Origin: Echria macrotheca
Lineage: Eukaryota > Ascomycota > Sordariomycetes > Sordariales > Schizotheciaceae
Assembly: GCA_030411725.1 (NCBI GenBank)
Contig: MU839827.1
Coordinates: 3,541,027 to 3,605,026, forward strand
Length of the DNA stretch: 64,000 bases
Reading direction: 5' to 3'
A model generated the notes under the pieces. It was given only the letters and a program-made list of their open reading frames with translations, did not search any database and was not told where the DNA came from. Shown here piece after piece: positions 32,732-44,727 of this stretch. How positions within the stretch are numbered: the stretch's first letter is position 1; each line of letters opens with the position of its first letter. The translations under genes and the position numbers were made by a program.

Positions 32732-34342
32732 TTACTTCCCAGGCGGCCCATTCCTCAACATAGTCTCCCAGTCCTGCTCGAGCCCGCTCGCCCCGCTCAC
32801 ACGGTTCGAGTTATCCCCCGCGCGCGACGCCGCCCGCACCATCGGCACAAGCCGCGACCCATTAGTATTACTTTCCACCCCGCCTCTACTCCCCTGTCGC
32901 TGATGGTTCGCATGTTGCGTGTGATAATCCTCATTCACCTCCTCGACGACTTCGACGCTGACCGTCTTGATGATCCCGCGCGGCCAGGCTTCCAGGTCGA
33001 CCTCGTCGATCGATCCACCTCGCCGGTGGTGGTGGCGGTACGACCTCGACCCGATATCGTAATCGTCTTCGTCCCCGTGGCCACCGTCGGTACCGTCGTC
33101 GATGAAGTTGTTGCGTGATCGCATGCTGTTCTGGCTGCGGCTTCGTTGCCCGTCGAAGCTGTCGCGGCGTGGGCCCTCAATGATCAGGCTCGTTCGGCGT
33201 CCGCCCGGCTTCCGGTCGAGATCAATGTCACCCTCGGTGTCCGGGTTCGATGACCGGGCCGAGGCGCGGGAGCTGGCCCTTGTGATGGGCCGGGTGCTAC
33301 CAGCACGACTCGGTCCCTTCCCGGAGCGCGAACTTCCCGAGGTGAGCATGTGGCGGGCTGAGGCAGAGAAGAGGGGGCCGAGTGTGAGGACGTTGGCGGC
33401 GATGAGCCCCATGTTTTGTTCGAGGCTAAATCACATGAGCAATTGTTCTGAAGGCAAAATGAGAAGACGTACTTGGCCATGAGACTGGCATAAAACGAGT
33501 GGGAGGTGTAAAACGGGACACGGTTGATTTGAGACGCATCGGCTGTCTTCACGATCGTGAAAATAGCACATCTGCAATCTTGTCAGTTACCCATTCATGG
33601 GACCCTACGTTGAAATACTCACGTGAAGCTGAGCGAGGATGTGACATAAAAGGGCCAGGTCATTGTTCCATCGATTTTCAGGTCCCGGACAATGAGAACC
33701 GGAAAAGCGGCGAGGAAAGACCACGAAAAGACAGAAAAGGCTATCATGATTAGTATCCATTCGGACCCTCGGAGACAAAAACTCACCCCCTTGGAAATAC
33801 CCAAAGTTGAGCTGGACACTCGAGTCCCAACACTCCCCCGCAACATTCGGCCGCCACAGCTTCTCTAGCGGACGGCATTGGAGGTTCATGGCCAGTGCAA
33901 ACCCAAAATTGACGGCCGCCATCAGAAAGATCAGAATGCCCAGCAGTATCCTCCATTGCCGTCCGCGGCCAAGCAATCCAATAAAGAGCAGGCAGATGGA
34001 AATCCGAGAGAGCGTAGCACTCATGAGGTACCACGGCTGACCGAGCACATCGAACTCGAGCGCCCTCGTCGGGTCCGACGTCGTGCTCTCGACGATGCCG
34101 AATATCGTGCCTATTAGTGCCACCAACTGTCCACCCCGTTAGCAGATGTTTCCTCCTCCTCCGACGCAAACAGTTCGTACCGTGGCAACCCCACTCGCGT
34201 AGTCATCGGCTCCAATGTGGTTGTTGATGCCCGCGCGGACGCAGAAGCGGACAACGGTGGTGGCCAGGGCGAAGCTGCCCGTGGCTAGGGAGAACGAGAG
34301 AAGGACCGGCCCTCCAGAGAGATCAGCTTGAGGGGTAGCCAT
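32732..34342 (-). CDS. Fungal rhodopsin-domain (PTH11-like) seven-helix membrane protein
   Basis: Belongs to the large Pezizomycotina family with the extracellular-loop rhodopsin domain (PF20684 type), some of which act as GPCR-like sensors. Model on the - strand: exons 34342-34181, 34126-33787, 33740-33623, 33571-33473 and 33425-32732; four introns of 46-54 bp; 470 aa. Residues 1-270 hold about seven hydrophobic helices. Family signs are the N-terminal helix pair with GADDY, PWYLMSATLSRISICLLFIGLLGR, the paired cysteines in NLQCRPLEKLW...GECWD, NFGYFQGAFSVFSW, RVPFYTSHSFYASLMANLEQNMGLIAANVLTL. The ~200-residue C-terminal tail is cytosolic, Ser/Arg-rich with poly-His and acidic patches. No CFEM domain is present. 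The ligand is unknown. Confidence 0.85.
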
Positions 34343-36025
34343 GTTGATTCGAGAAGCGGGACAGGTTAGACGCTAGGCTAGAGTTTTGTCGCGGCCCGGT
34401 GCGTCGTCATCGTTCCCGGTCGACGCAGAAAGGGAGCAAGAAGGATGGTTGACAGGCCAGGGGGAGGGACGGGTCTGGATCCTCCACGGTCTTTAAGATG
34501 GAGGGGGGATGGGTGAGAGCGTGTGTGTGCGCGACAGCGGCTAAAAGAGGCGATCAGAGGAGGTCCGAAACCCAACGGAGCAGTTCATACCAGAGCGATA
34601 TGAATATGGTTCCGGGGAGAGGAGGGGGATAAACTGATTCGCGCCCAGCAAAATGATCGGGTCCGTTCTCAGTTCCTTTCTGGAACGGCCATAGGTGAGA
34701 GGGTAGGCTTGGACCTGCAGATTACGTGTAGGTGGACGTGGGGGTATCTGCTATGCGTAGCCTCGACCGGGTCATATAAAACACACTGCGTGAAGGAAGG
34801 ACAACCACCGTGTTGACCAGGTATGATACTAAACGGCGGCCAAAAGCATGAATAAACGACCGGACTGTTGTGTTTCTAGTCGGATTCTTTTCTTGGCCTC
34901 TCGCCGGGAATCTTGATTCTTCGACTATGTACCAGTCTAGAACTAAAAACATGGAGAGAATGGGCAGGAATAGAAACAGGCTAAAACACGGCCAGGAAAT
35001 CAAATACAATGGCATATGGTCGAGAGAGGAAACCCAACGAGGCCGATGAGGGAGCAGCAGCAAGTCCAAACCACTGGGGTTGGTCCCGACAAGGGGTGGT
35101 GAAGTGCCGGAGAGTCCGTGTAAATGCGGCAACTTGGGACATGCATGAATTTGCTGCCCAAAACGCTGGAGCGCAAGATGGGATTGAAGGAAAATAAACA
35201 CGGCGGGGAACCATCCCATTGGGCCTCGTCGACAGCGTCTTGAAACGAGCCCATTCAGAAAAGCGGATCGTCGACCGTTGGTTCGAAGCTTAATGCGAGA
35301 AATGAATTGCGCCATCGTCTGGATGGTGTGCACGTTGTTTCTGCCTCGCGCGGGAATGAAGCAGAAAGATGAAGACGATGAGCCAGAAGTCGATTGGGCA
35401 GACAGGCTGTTCGGGGGAAAGTGGCAGAGAGATGAGGCAGGACCGCGCCTTCCGTCCCGAGATCAACCCCATGAATCCGGTTGACAGCACACCCACAGCT
35501 GTCCGTCAGGCTGGAATTACAGAACGGAGGAACGATAGGCCAGCAGGCAATGCATGAATTTGAGTCGAGTCGACGTGAGAAACGTGTGATCGGCCGTCGT
35601 CGAAGCTGCACAGAACAATCTGAGACCCCGGGCACGGTCCCCCGCATCTGCAAGGGACCCGCGGCGGACGTGGCCCTCTGCCAAGCCGGGGAACCAATTT
35701 CCCTCCGAGCATGGAACTCGTCGATTCTTTCGTTGTTCTCAACTCCGTCTGTTTCAATCCTCTTCTCGGACATAAAAAAAAGAAACTGGCGGGACCAGCA
35801 GTCCGGGAAACGAGCCACAAAATTGTTCTGCTCGTTGCAACTATTCCCGGCCGCATGATCGTCAGTCAGGCAAAGTCTCGGGACCAAAGGCTCCATTCTG
35901 TCTGCCGGCGATGTGGTTTCTGACGATAAGCGAACACCGATCGAACTTCTACAGTACCGACGAACTGTTTGTACAGGACCCTCCAGACCAATTAAACTGA
36001 TTAATATTCCGCGCCTGGCAATCAT
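34343..36025. other. Intergenic region upstream of the rhodopsin-domain gene
   Basis: A 1.7-kb stretch. Two longer ORFs on the - strand (34722-35333, 35255-36025) overlap one another in different frames. The second begins where the thiolase gene ends and reads as Arg/Ser/Cys-rich sequence without motifs, so I do not call it a gene. Promoter of the rhodopsin gene and 3' UTR of the thiolase gene expected. Confidence 0.5.
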
Positions 36026-37452
36026 CTAGAAACGCGCCTCCACCTTGGTTAATGTCTCCTGCAGCGCCCAATCATTCGACTTGGCCTTGCTCTGCACCGC
36101 CTTGGCCTGCTGTGCCGTGAATCCCTTGGCCTCGACCGCCGGGTTGTACCCCAACTTGTTGACCTTGCCGACCGTCGCCGAGTCCACCACCGGAGCCTCG
36201 TTGCCGTCCGCCCTCCGGTAGACGGTCACGACGGCGGCGCCGCCCAGACCAAGATTGTGCTGCAACGCCCACTTGGTGTGCGGGACGTTGCGGTTGTTGG
36301 CCCAGCCTCGGAGGTGCCACACCAGCTCTGCACACTGCGCGATGCCCGTGGCGCCCAGCGGGTGACCCTTGGAGATGAGTCCGCCGCTGGGATTGATGAC
36401 AACCTTCCCCCCGTAGGTGATTCCGCCCGCCCGCACCAGCTCGTGCGCCTTGCCGGGCTCCGACAGCCCGAGGGCGTCGATGAGGATCATCTCGTTGGCA
36501 CTGAAGCAGTCGTGCAGCTCGCACACGGCGAAGTCGCTCGGCTTGACGCCCGCCTCAGCCATGGCCGTCCGTGCCGCGTGCTGTGTCATCTCGCGGCCCA
36601 TCAGGTCGATGGAGCTCCTGGAGAAGAGACTCGGCGCATCGGTCGCCAAGCACTGGCCTGCAATGAGCACGGCCTGCTCCTTGAGGTGTGGCCGGGCGTC
36701 GAGGAAGTCTTGCGACACGAGGACAGCGGCGGCGCCGCCATCCGAGGTAGGGCAGCACTGCAACTTGGTCAACGGCTCGTGGATCTTTGGCGACGCCATA
36801 ACCTGCTCGAGCGTGTAGACGTCCTGGAACTGCGAGTACGGGTTGTTGACCGAGTGTGCGTGGTTGATGCGCGCGATCTCGCCAAAGTCTTCAGGCTTGG
36901 CCCCGTACCTGTGCGTTGTTAGTTGATGCTCGATGTTGACTCCTACGTAGGACCATACTTCTCCATATACTCCCGCCCGGCGTTGCCGAACATCTGAGCA
37001 GCACCAGGGCTGTTAGTGACTCCCCTTGTCTGGGCCATCATCTTGTACGTCGTCCCGAGTGGGCTTTCTCTGTCGTTGAAAAAGCTCTGCAGACTCCCCG
37101 GCATCATCTTCTCGAAGCCCACAACGAGCACACAGTCAGCGCCGCCGGCCGAGATGAGGTTGCGGGCCATGGCGAGACCCGTCGAGCCCGTTGAGCAGTT
37201 GTTGTTGACGTTGTAGATGGGAATCTGCGTCATGCCGAACTGGTAGAAGACGCGCTGGCCGCAGGTCGAGTCGCCGTAGCAGTAGCACGCGATGCCCTGC
37301 TCGACGTCGTCGTATGTGATCTGGGCATCGAGCATGGCCTTGACGCCGGCCTCGAAGCCGAGCTCGGTGTAGTCGACCTTGCCGCGCGGCTTGATGAACT
37401 TGGTCATGCCGACGCCGAGCACGTAGCACGGCTGTTTTTGCTTGGGAGCCAT
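36026..37452 (-). CDS. SCP-x-type thiolase (sterol carrier protein thiolase domain)
   Basis: A thiolase that cleaves 3-ketoacyl-CoA, probably in peroxisomal beta-oxidation of branched or long acyl chains. Model on the - strand: exons 37452-36959 and 36908-36026 with one 50-bp intron (GTATGG/ACAG) restoring EKYGAKPEDFGEIA; 458 aa. Motifs: N-terminal YVLGVGMTKFIKPRG, the nucleophile loop NNNCSTGSTGLAMARN (Cys at ~90), ELHDCFSANEMI and the C-terminal GGLISKGHPLGATGIAQC with the catalytic His. The product stops after the thiolase domain, without the SCP2 lipid-binding domain that follows in animal SCP-x. The C-terminus is ARF, not a standard peroxisomal tripeptide. Confidence 0.9.
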
Positions 37453-39813
37453 TTTGATTCTGGAGGTGAAGAAGTAGCGATTCTATCTCTGTCGATTAAA
37501 TCCGAAGAGTGAGAGGGACGTCAGCCGAGATGGGATGTTCGAGAGGTTTCAATGCTTCGACGACTTCAACACTTGATAGTCGATATATGAAATTGAATAA
37601 AGATAGGAAAGAGAAAATGGTTACACAGTTCCTGTTTTTAAATACCACCGGGTTCCTACCGAAAGATGCCATGTGCCACCATCTCCAGGCCCGAACCGCT
37701 AACGACTTCCCCACGTTTTAACCCCAGGTTTGGAATGCGGGGATGGTCAAGATGCCGAGGTCCATTGTGCCTCCAACCAACACTGTGACGACGTCATTTT
37801 TTTATTTTTTTATTTTCTTTCACTAAAAAGCAATCTCCATCCCAAAATCTGCCATTTCACTCGGACAGATTCCGGACTGACTTGGAGACGAACGGCTTCA
37901 CAGATAAGTGATGCTCTTCAGTCCGGGAATCCATGTCCGCAGTGTTTTGCCCCCGACCCCCCTGTGAGCCTCGGCTGGAGAACGGCTTGGCTGGTGGTTC
38001 TTGGCGTCGAGAGGTGCCCCGGATCTTGGCAAACGCGATGAACAAGTCAGGTGTATCTAATTGACTATCAACATCCGGTGCGCGGTGGCGATTTGGTCAG
38101 GTGCAGACCGACGATTGATATGTATTCGAGTCGGAGAAGGAATATCTATGGACTAACGACATACAGGACATAGCCCGGGAAAGGGTTTCCACCTCGAGAC
38201 TTGTTCACAAACAGCTATCTCCGTTGCTATTTCCTTACAATTTATTTAGATCTGACCATGACTGGACAAGCGGCTTTTCGATGATTTTCTCTTAATATAT
38301 GTACAGGTTAGAATCGAATGTCCTCCATAAATTATGGCCTCTGAATGAATACCTACCTATGTTATGGGTACGAGGCCTCCACTAACTAGAAGTACGGGCA
38401 GAAACTACCAACGGTAAGCCATCTTATCACGCCTCGAGGGGGATGATAATCATGTCCGAAAAGCCATCCGGGGAATGATGCCTACAACGGAGTCGATTTC
38501 TTTTGGGCCGTCCCCTGACAATAACACGTAGCTATACGTCCAGAGTTAGTTACTGACTTGAACCCCCCCTTCCTCCAGGGCTGTTGCTCAGGCATCAAGT
38601 CAACAAAACATGAGAAGTGGTGTGTGATATAGACAGGTATTTATTTCATAGGTACCTACCTAGCCTTATCATCCTCCTCCTCTCTACAAACCCAATCTCA
38701 CAAGTAAGGTATACTCGGAGATCAAGACTTGGAGAGAGTTTGCTTTCCTTTTTTTACTTACCTACCTACCTATAGGTAGTGCCCAAAATCGGCGTGTCCT
38801 CTGAACGCAGAGTTTGTCGTCGTTGCGGCTTTGGCTCGTATTGCCTGTCCATCGAGAGAGTTTTCGGGTAATGCCGATATTGGCTCAGCCAAAGGGACTC
38901 GGGGGGAAGGGAGGCAGAGGGTAGAAGGGCAGTTACATAGGATAAGCATCGTAAGGGCGTTTTGAATACAAAGGGACCAGGCCGCTGGTCTATCGCTGCG
39001 AACTCTGTACGGCCGAATATTAGAAGGATAGTAGGCAATGCACGAAGAAATTCTCAACTCTATTTTCACATCAGATATCAGCCTTGGGACCTGGTCCCGG
39101 GCCGTTGGGCGGCACTCGTCTCGTCAGAACACCAGTCGCCCTTGGTCTTCTCTCCGGACGCCATTGATAGAGCTAAATAGGTAGGCAGCTCCGAAGAGAT
39201 CGACTCTGTATGTCTGTCAAGCTCATCCTTCGTATTAGCCCGCTTGCCCCCCCAACTTTACCTGTGCACTTCATTCGTTGCCGAGTTAGGGGTCCGACCT
39301 GTCAGGCATCACTTCATCAAGTTCTCAGTTGTGAGATAGAATGGTACACCGTAAAGCCTTTCCAGGCGTATTAGATTCAAAAGTGAATAAATGACGAGGT
39401 AACTCAAACGTTTTGGCATCGCTGAGACTAATGAGGTCGAGTTACTCGATGGCTGTTCAACTTCCCTCCTCCGATGATGGAACGGTTGGACTCCTCGACG
39501 GTATTCCCAACCCCGAAACTCCAAACCATCTCCCACCCAATAACCACCATCCATCCCATCAAGCGCCAAGCCAAGCACACCTGCGCGGATCTACAGTGCA
39601 TAAACGACCCCCATCTCGGGATACACATCTCAACCTCCATACCGAGCTCACCTAGCCACAAGATTATTCGAAGTAACGAGGCACAAGACGTAACCTTCTC
39701 AATAATAATTCTCATTGACCGAATACTCTAGCTCCCAAACACCTTTGATTCCCCGCAAACCAAAAGAAATCTCATCGAGTGTTCCCAACACAGCAACCCG
39801 CACAAAAAGACCC
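37453..39813. other. Intergenic region between thiolase and ATX1 genes
   Basis: A 2.4-kb stretch without a convincing ORF. It contains several TACCTACC-type motifs (38347-38358, 38650-38660, 38758-38779), the last forming a 14-bp palindrome CTACCTATAGGTAG at 38766-38779, and T-rich runs near 37797-37830. Promoter of the thiolase gene lies at the left end. Confidence 0.55.
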
Positions 39814-40168
39814 TTATTCATCCTTAATCTCAACACTCTGCGCAACCCCATCAACCTCGCCCGAATTAACCTTCTTCCCCGTCTTCGCAATCGTCCGCAG
39901 AACCTTGTCATACGGCAGTCCATCGCCGGCCACCACCGTGGCCGTCTGCTGCTCGAGCGAGACCTCGTACGACTTTACGCCTAATTTTATATCGTTTGTC
40001 AGCGACATAGATCTCTTGTGCAGAGAAGAAAAAGGGGGAGGAGAACAAACCATCAAGCTTTTTCAGCACGCGGTCCACGGCGCCCGAGCAGCCCCCGCAG
40101 CTCATGCTGACGTTGAATTTATACGTGTGCTCGGCGGGAGCGGGCGCTGCGGCGTCGACGTCGGCCAT
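39814..40168 (-). CDS. ATX1: ATX1-type cytosolic copper chaperone
   Basis: Delivers Cu(I) to the Golgi copper ATPase (CCC2 type). Model on the - strand: exons 40168-40051 and 39980-39814, intron 70 bp (GTTTGT/ATTAG, phase 1), 94 aa, slightly longer than the usual ~73 because of an Ala/Pro-rich start. A single HMA domain: YKFNVSMSCGGCSGAVDRVL with the metal site MSCGGC (Cys near 25 and 28), LDGVKSYEVSLEQQTATV, LPYDKVLRTIAKTGKKV with the conserved loop lysines. The tail SGEVDGVAQSVEIKDE is an extension. Confidence 0.92.
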
Positions 40169-41447
40169 TTTTGAAAAGTTTTGGGGAGGAGAAGGAGGAG
40201 CTTCGGTTGATTTGGTGTTGCGCGCACTGGCGGGAGATTCGTAGGTTCGTACGACTTCTCGAATCGGTTCACGGTGTAGATATCTGTGTCCGCGGGAGGC
40301 TCGTGTTCGTCGTTCCAAGTGTAGCGGCGGCGCAAAGATATGCTCGAAAGGGGTTGCGTTGCGCAGTGTGGTTGGAGGAAGCGGACGAAGGAGGGGCAAA
40401 GGGGGAAGCTCGAGCTTTAAAATAGAGGGGAAGGGGGAGGGGGGCCGCTGCGCTGGAGAAGGTGGGGGAGTCCCTACACAGTATCCTGTCTGTCTCGGAG
40501 GGGTAACTAACGCCTTCCATGTTAGAAATTCGTTCCCCCCCTTCTCGAACCGTTTGATCGAAATCAGGTACAGGTACGGAATACAGGTACCTATCCAGCA
40601 AGGTTCCTAGACCTACAGATCTGTACACCGTTACCGGAAGAATATGTTGCTTTGAAATCGGTTCGCAACCTCAAGAACGTGACAGATTTCCTCTCAAGTC
40701 CCCCACCGTCATCAGCCCCAGGCCAGTCCGGCACTCAGCTGATTAATCTGCTCTCTCTTCGCTGATCTTCGAAATAACTACTGTCTTACCTGATGGGCTG
40801 GACAGTTGAGGAAACCAGTACAGAAACCAAGTACCTGACACGTCTCGCAAAGTCTCGCGCGGAGACACTGTCCAGGTACACAATACGCACAGCAGAGCAG
40901 TCCAAATTGCCATGGGCTCTCGCCTCCGATGTGCTCGTGAGACAGCCGAATGGCGTGCGCAAGCCGGCCAGTGCCCATTAACACTCGGATCGAGCGGATC
41001 GCAATTGATGGCGACATCAGCACTGTGGACTACGGCCATCATCTTAGCAGATACACAGTGCGGCGCATGAAACTTGCTCATCTTCATCTAATCTGTATAG
41101 TGAAACTGCCTATCTAGAGCGAGCGTTTCCAGTTTTTCGCTACAGCCAGAGATGCTCCGTCCAACAGTTTCGTCGCTCCATCCGGGCTCGATGATCAAAA
41201 TACAACAGCCTTATCTCCAAACGCTATATCCGCCATGGACCTCCGTGCCCCGTTGGCGCGGTAGTCACCGCCACCAGGGCGGGAGTATCCGCTCACCACC
41301 CGAGAAGTCTGTCCCGTCACCACCATCCGAGCACTCTCCTGAACGAGCTCTGCATGCGTCAGGTTCCTGAGCGCGTCCAGTCCAAATCACCACCAATGTC
41401 GTTTGATAGGTGTATCGTAAACATAGTGTATGACCGGCCGCTGCTTG
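40169..41447. other. Intergenic region between ATX1 and RQC1
   Basis: A 1.3-kb stretch with the ATX1 promoter and the RQC1 3' UTR. Small ORFs only; no gene seen. Confidence 0.55.
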
Positions 41448-43790
41448 TTATGGTGCCTCCAGGGGAGGCAACTCGTCGGAGCCATCATCGCTATCCACAT
41501 CCTGGACTGTCGCTTGATACGGATTAGATTCCTGGGGCACATGATACGCAGTGGCCTCCTGGACCGTCGTTTGGTGCGGAATGGGCTCGAGGTCAGGGAG
41601 TTCGTCATCGTCGTCTTCATCATCGAGTCCTTCGAAGTCATCTTCACCCTCGAAATCGTCGTCTTCCCACGGGTCAAGGTCATCTCCCCACCCGCCAGGC
41701 ATATCCCCCCAATTGTCGGGGTCATACTCCCCGGCCGCGCCGCGTCCTAGTGCCGAAGCTTCAAGGGCCGCATCGGGCCCCAGCAGACGAGGCATCATCA
41801 TGTCCAGGACCCGCCCAAGGAAACCACGCGTATCCGTGGGCTCATTCCCAGCTTGGGCCTCTCTCGCCAATATCGCAAGCTGCTCCTCGAAACCCATATC
41901 CTCGTCTGCATCATTCCCACCGCCCGCAGCGGCATTGCCGGTTGCAGCGGCACCGCGCCGTTCCTGAAATGCTGCTCTGACGCGGGGGTGGTTCAAGAAG
42001 GGAGGAAGCCCTCCCATATTGTCGCTTGGCGAGTATGTCCATGGAAGCGACTGAGTCGGGCTCGAAAACTTGTTCTCTTCCCGCGGGGGAGGTAGTGGAT
42101 CAAAATCGTAGTTTGGCGACGAATGTAGGATATCTTGTCTTACATACCCCAAGAGATCCCTATCTCCCCCAAGGTAGATAAAACGGACGGTGGAGAGTGC
42201 CACGTGGTCACCGCGAGGTAGTGTCTTCATGTCGGTGCGCTTCACCGTTCGTGCGGTCTCGCTCAGAAGCCCGATGGTTTCGGGGGCGGCCCAGAGATCT
42301 TTGGTCATTTGAATGTAAAGCTCGGTATAAAGCTGCTCGTCTTCGTCTCGTGGCTGTTGATTCCACAGAGATGGAGGCAAGTCGACATCCAGCACACTAA
42401 ACAAGGTGCAATATAACCAGGGCACAGTCTCCATACCACGGACCAGAGCCTCCTTGGCAGAAGCCTGGTCGCCGAGCTGGAGGTAAGCAAGAACAATGGT
42501 CTGCTTGACGTAGAGACCGTTGGTGTTGTGGAGCAGGCTAGTGTTGCAGAGATCAACGAACCACTGCGCCTGGTGGGCGCGGATGGCCAAGACGTGAAGC
42601 CAGTGCATCATGCCATAAGGGTCCTCGTGGTTGATACTCAAGAACAGCTTACACCATTCCAAAGCCGTACGATATGTGCCTTTGAGAATCAGGTGCTGGA
42701 TCAAGTTCCACCCGGCCAGGTAGAACTGCCGATTCTCGGGTCGCGAAAAGTCCATGTAAACGCCACCTTCTTCGAGTTTCTGCCGAAAATCCTTGAGGGT
42801 GACCCTTCCGAAGCTGAAGAGAGCTCTCTCAATGAGGTCGGCTGCGAAAGCCGAGTTCTGATCCTGCTTGGCAATCTTGCTGACCTGGATCAACGTCGAG
42901 ATGTGGTAAGGGTGGAGGTAGAGGAAATGGACAAGTAACATGGGGTCATGCATTTGCACCATGTGGAAGAAATCGGCCTCGAGCTTGTCGTATTGTGCGT
43001 CATGATAATAGGAGAACTCAGAAACATCCGTCCGATCTTTGAGGGCTACCATTTTGAGACCGGCGGCTGAGCCCTTGAGCCATGTCTTCTTGCCCTCGAT
43101 GAACGGATTCGCCCGGAGCGCGCTGTCGAACATGGTGCGTTGTGGACCGCGCGTCTGAATCGTCGGTCGGAAGCTCAGGTAGGTCTCGAGGTCGACATCT
43201 TGAGTGATAGTTCGTGCCCGAGGCTCTGGAGGCGCTGCTTCTGACTCGGCCACCTCCATTGCTTTGCCGAAGAGCTTGCGCATCTCGTTCAGAGCCTTGA
43301 GATGTTGAAAGTTGATACGGAGGAGGCTCCGTAGTTTTCTTGTGTCGGGAGCAGCCGTCGACGTCGGCGCACCGCCTGCCGAGCCGGATTTCGGTGCTAA
43401 ATCTAGCTCTTCCAGTGCCCTATCGATGTCATCAAGCCCTCCTCGGCTTGGTGGCGGTGGCTCCGGGATGGTAGTGTCGGGCTTCTTGCCCTTCTTCTTT
43501 TTCTTCTTTGCCTTTTTGCTCTTCTTGGCCGGCGCATCTTGGACTGGGCTTGGTTCTTCTTGTTTGGACTCTTGCTTCTCGGTTCGGTGATCATCGTCAT
43601 CGTCGTCGTCGTCGTCGTCATCATCGTCGGCTCCCATGTCGCCGAGAGCGGCAAAACTGGAGAAAACGCTCGGTCGGGCCTTTGCGACCGGCACGGAGTC
43701 ATTCTCTTCGTCGCTCGCCTCGGCGGCTTGTTTTTGCAGCTCAAGCTGCTCCTGCTGCTTCCGAAGTTTTCTCAGCTGCCGGGTCGCCAT
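41448..43790 (-). CDS. RQC1: Ribosome quality control subunit RQC1 / TCF25 family
   Basis: A component of the ribosome quality control complex that works with Ltn1, Rqc2 and Cdc48 on stalled 60S-nascent chain complexes. Single exon, 780 aa from the ATG at 43790 (MATRQLRKLRKQQEQ). An in-frame ATG at 43916 would add 42 poorly conserved residues. A poly-Asp run near residues 55-70 and a Lys-rich stretch (KKSKKAKKKKKKGKK) precede the TCF25 domain, about 150-560. Recognisable blocks: LLRINFQHLKALNEMRKLFG, FEYSYYH-type EFSYYHDAQYDKLEADF, PYHISTLIQVSKI, DLIERALFSFGR, AGWNLIQHLILKGTYRTALEW, DPYGMMHWLH and LPWTYSPSDN. The C-terminus is an acidic disordered tail. Confidence 0.9.
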   Translation of the reverse strand: MATRQLRKLRKQQEQLELQKQAAEASDEENDSVPVAKARPSVFSSFAALGDMGADDDDDDDDDDDDDHRTEKQESKQEEPSPVQDAPAKKSKKAKKKKKKGKKPDTTIPEPPPPSRGGLDDIDRALEELDLAPKSGSAGGAPTSTAAPDTRKLRSLLRINFQHLKALNEMRKLFGKAMEVAESEAAPPEPRARTITQDVDLETYLSFRPTIQTRGPQRTMFDSALRANPFIEGKKTWLKGSAAGLKMVALKDRTDVSEFSYYHDAQYDKLEADFFHMVQMHDPMLLVHFLYLHPYHISTLIQVSKIAKQDQNSAFAADLIERALFSFGRVTLKDFRQKLEEGGVYMDFSRPENRQFYLAGWNLIQHLILKGTYRTALEWCKLFLSINHEDPYGMMHWLHVLAIRAHQAQWFVDLCNTSLLHNTNGLYVKQTIVLAYLQLGDQASAKEALVRGMETVPWLYCTLFSVLDVDLPPSLWNQQPRDEDEQLYTELYIQMTKDLWAAPETIGLLSETARTVKRTDMKTLPRGDHVALSTVRFIYLGGDRDLLGYVRQDILHSSPNYDFDPLPPPREENKFSSPTQSLPWTYSPSDNMGGLPPFLNHPRVRAAFQERRGAAATGNAAAGGGNDADEDMGFEEQLAILAREAQAGNEPTDTRGFLGRVLDMMMPRLLGPDAALEASALGRGAAGEYDPDNWGDMPGGWGDDLDPWEDDDFEGEDDFEGLDDEDDDDELPDLEPIPHQTTVQEATAYHVPQESNPYQATVQDVDSDDGSDELPPLEAP

Positions 43791-44701
43791 TTTGGGGTTT
43801 GGCGTCGAGTGGTCCTCTCTGGTTTGGAGGAAAGTTGAGCTCGTCTGGTGATTTGTGTGTTGAGTTGAACCCCGCTGAGGTTGAAAGTTGATGGAGGGGT
43901 AACTGTAGTAAGGCACGGCCCAGTCACCTCAAAGTTGACAGTTGCCAGCGACAGCAGGCAATGACACTGAAAGCTGATGTCAAGACTGTAGCTTGGGTGT
44001 TGACAGTTTAAGTCTGGTCAAATCTTCTGCTGATGATGCAACCACATCGGCGACGGAGTCAGCCGGAGAGGTACGTACCGATTTCGACACATCGTGCTAG
44101 TTGGATACACTCAGCGTCAGCGCAATGGTTGGCAATTGAAGCCTTAAACACACCAGCTGTATGGAATACATCTCAAGGGTAATTCTTAAGGTATATAATT
44201 AATCTGGATGTAAAAGAGAATGTCCACAATGCTGGTGCCATATTTCAAAGAGGATGTCTAACTCGCGGGTTGAGTTCCCAGCTAACAAACCTCAAGATCC
44301 AAAGGTCGTCTGGGCCTCACAACTTTCTCTTGGCATCTTGCTCGCAACAAGACTCCGCCTTGTCAATTGCACAACGCCACGGCCACTTGCCCGCGTCTTC
44401 TGAGGCCGGAGAACTCAACCAGTACAGAGCGCAGGTGAGGCCATAATCCGACGATGGCGTTCACTAGTCCGAGGCGCTTCATGTTGGACGCACCGCATCG
44501 CTCCAACAGCAGGCTGAGCATAGCCCCCTGCGTCTCATGGGCATTGAATGTCCTCAACCCCGACCGGGGAGGCTCTAGGCGCCAGCATACTTTGTTCCTT
44601 TAGACATGTCGAGTTTTCCCTTATCTTCCGGCCGGCCCGTAGGCCATCTGGATTGAACAACCTTAGTTCTTCATTCTTTGCTTTACTATCCATGTCTTAC
44701 G
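43791..44701. promoter_or_regulatory. Divergent promoter region RQC1 / membrane protein gene
   Basis: A 911-bp gap between two start codons facing away from each other. No TATA-like element is clear. The last 10 bases belong to an upstream ORF. Confidence 0.45.
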
Positions 44702-44727
44702 ATGCTTATCGAAAAGCGATCCCTTGA
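44692..44727 (+). other. Upstream ORF overlapping a start codon
   Basis: ATG at 44692 opens an 11-codon ORF ending in TGA at 44725-44727, in a different frame from the main start at 44702. Its context (T at -3) is weaker than that of the main ATG (A at -3), so scanning past it is plausible. Confidence 0.55.

Noticed and set aside
35255..36025. 256-codon ORF on the - strand starting at the thiolase stop
   Set aside because: No domain, odd Cys/Arg/Ser composition and overlap with ORFs on both strands; no sign of a start or splice context.
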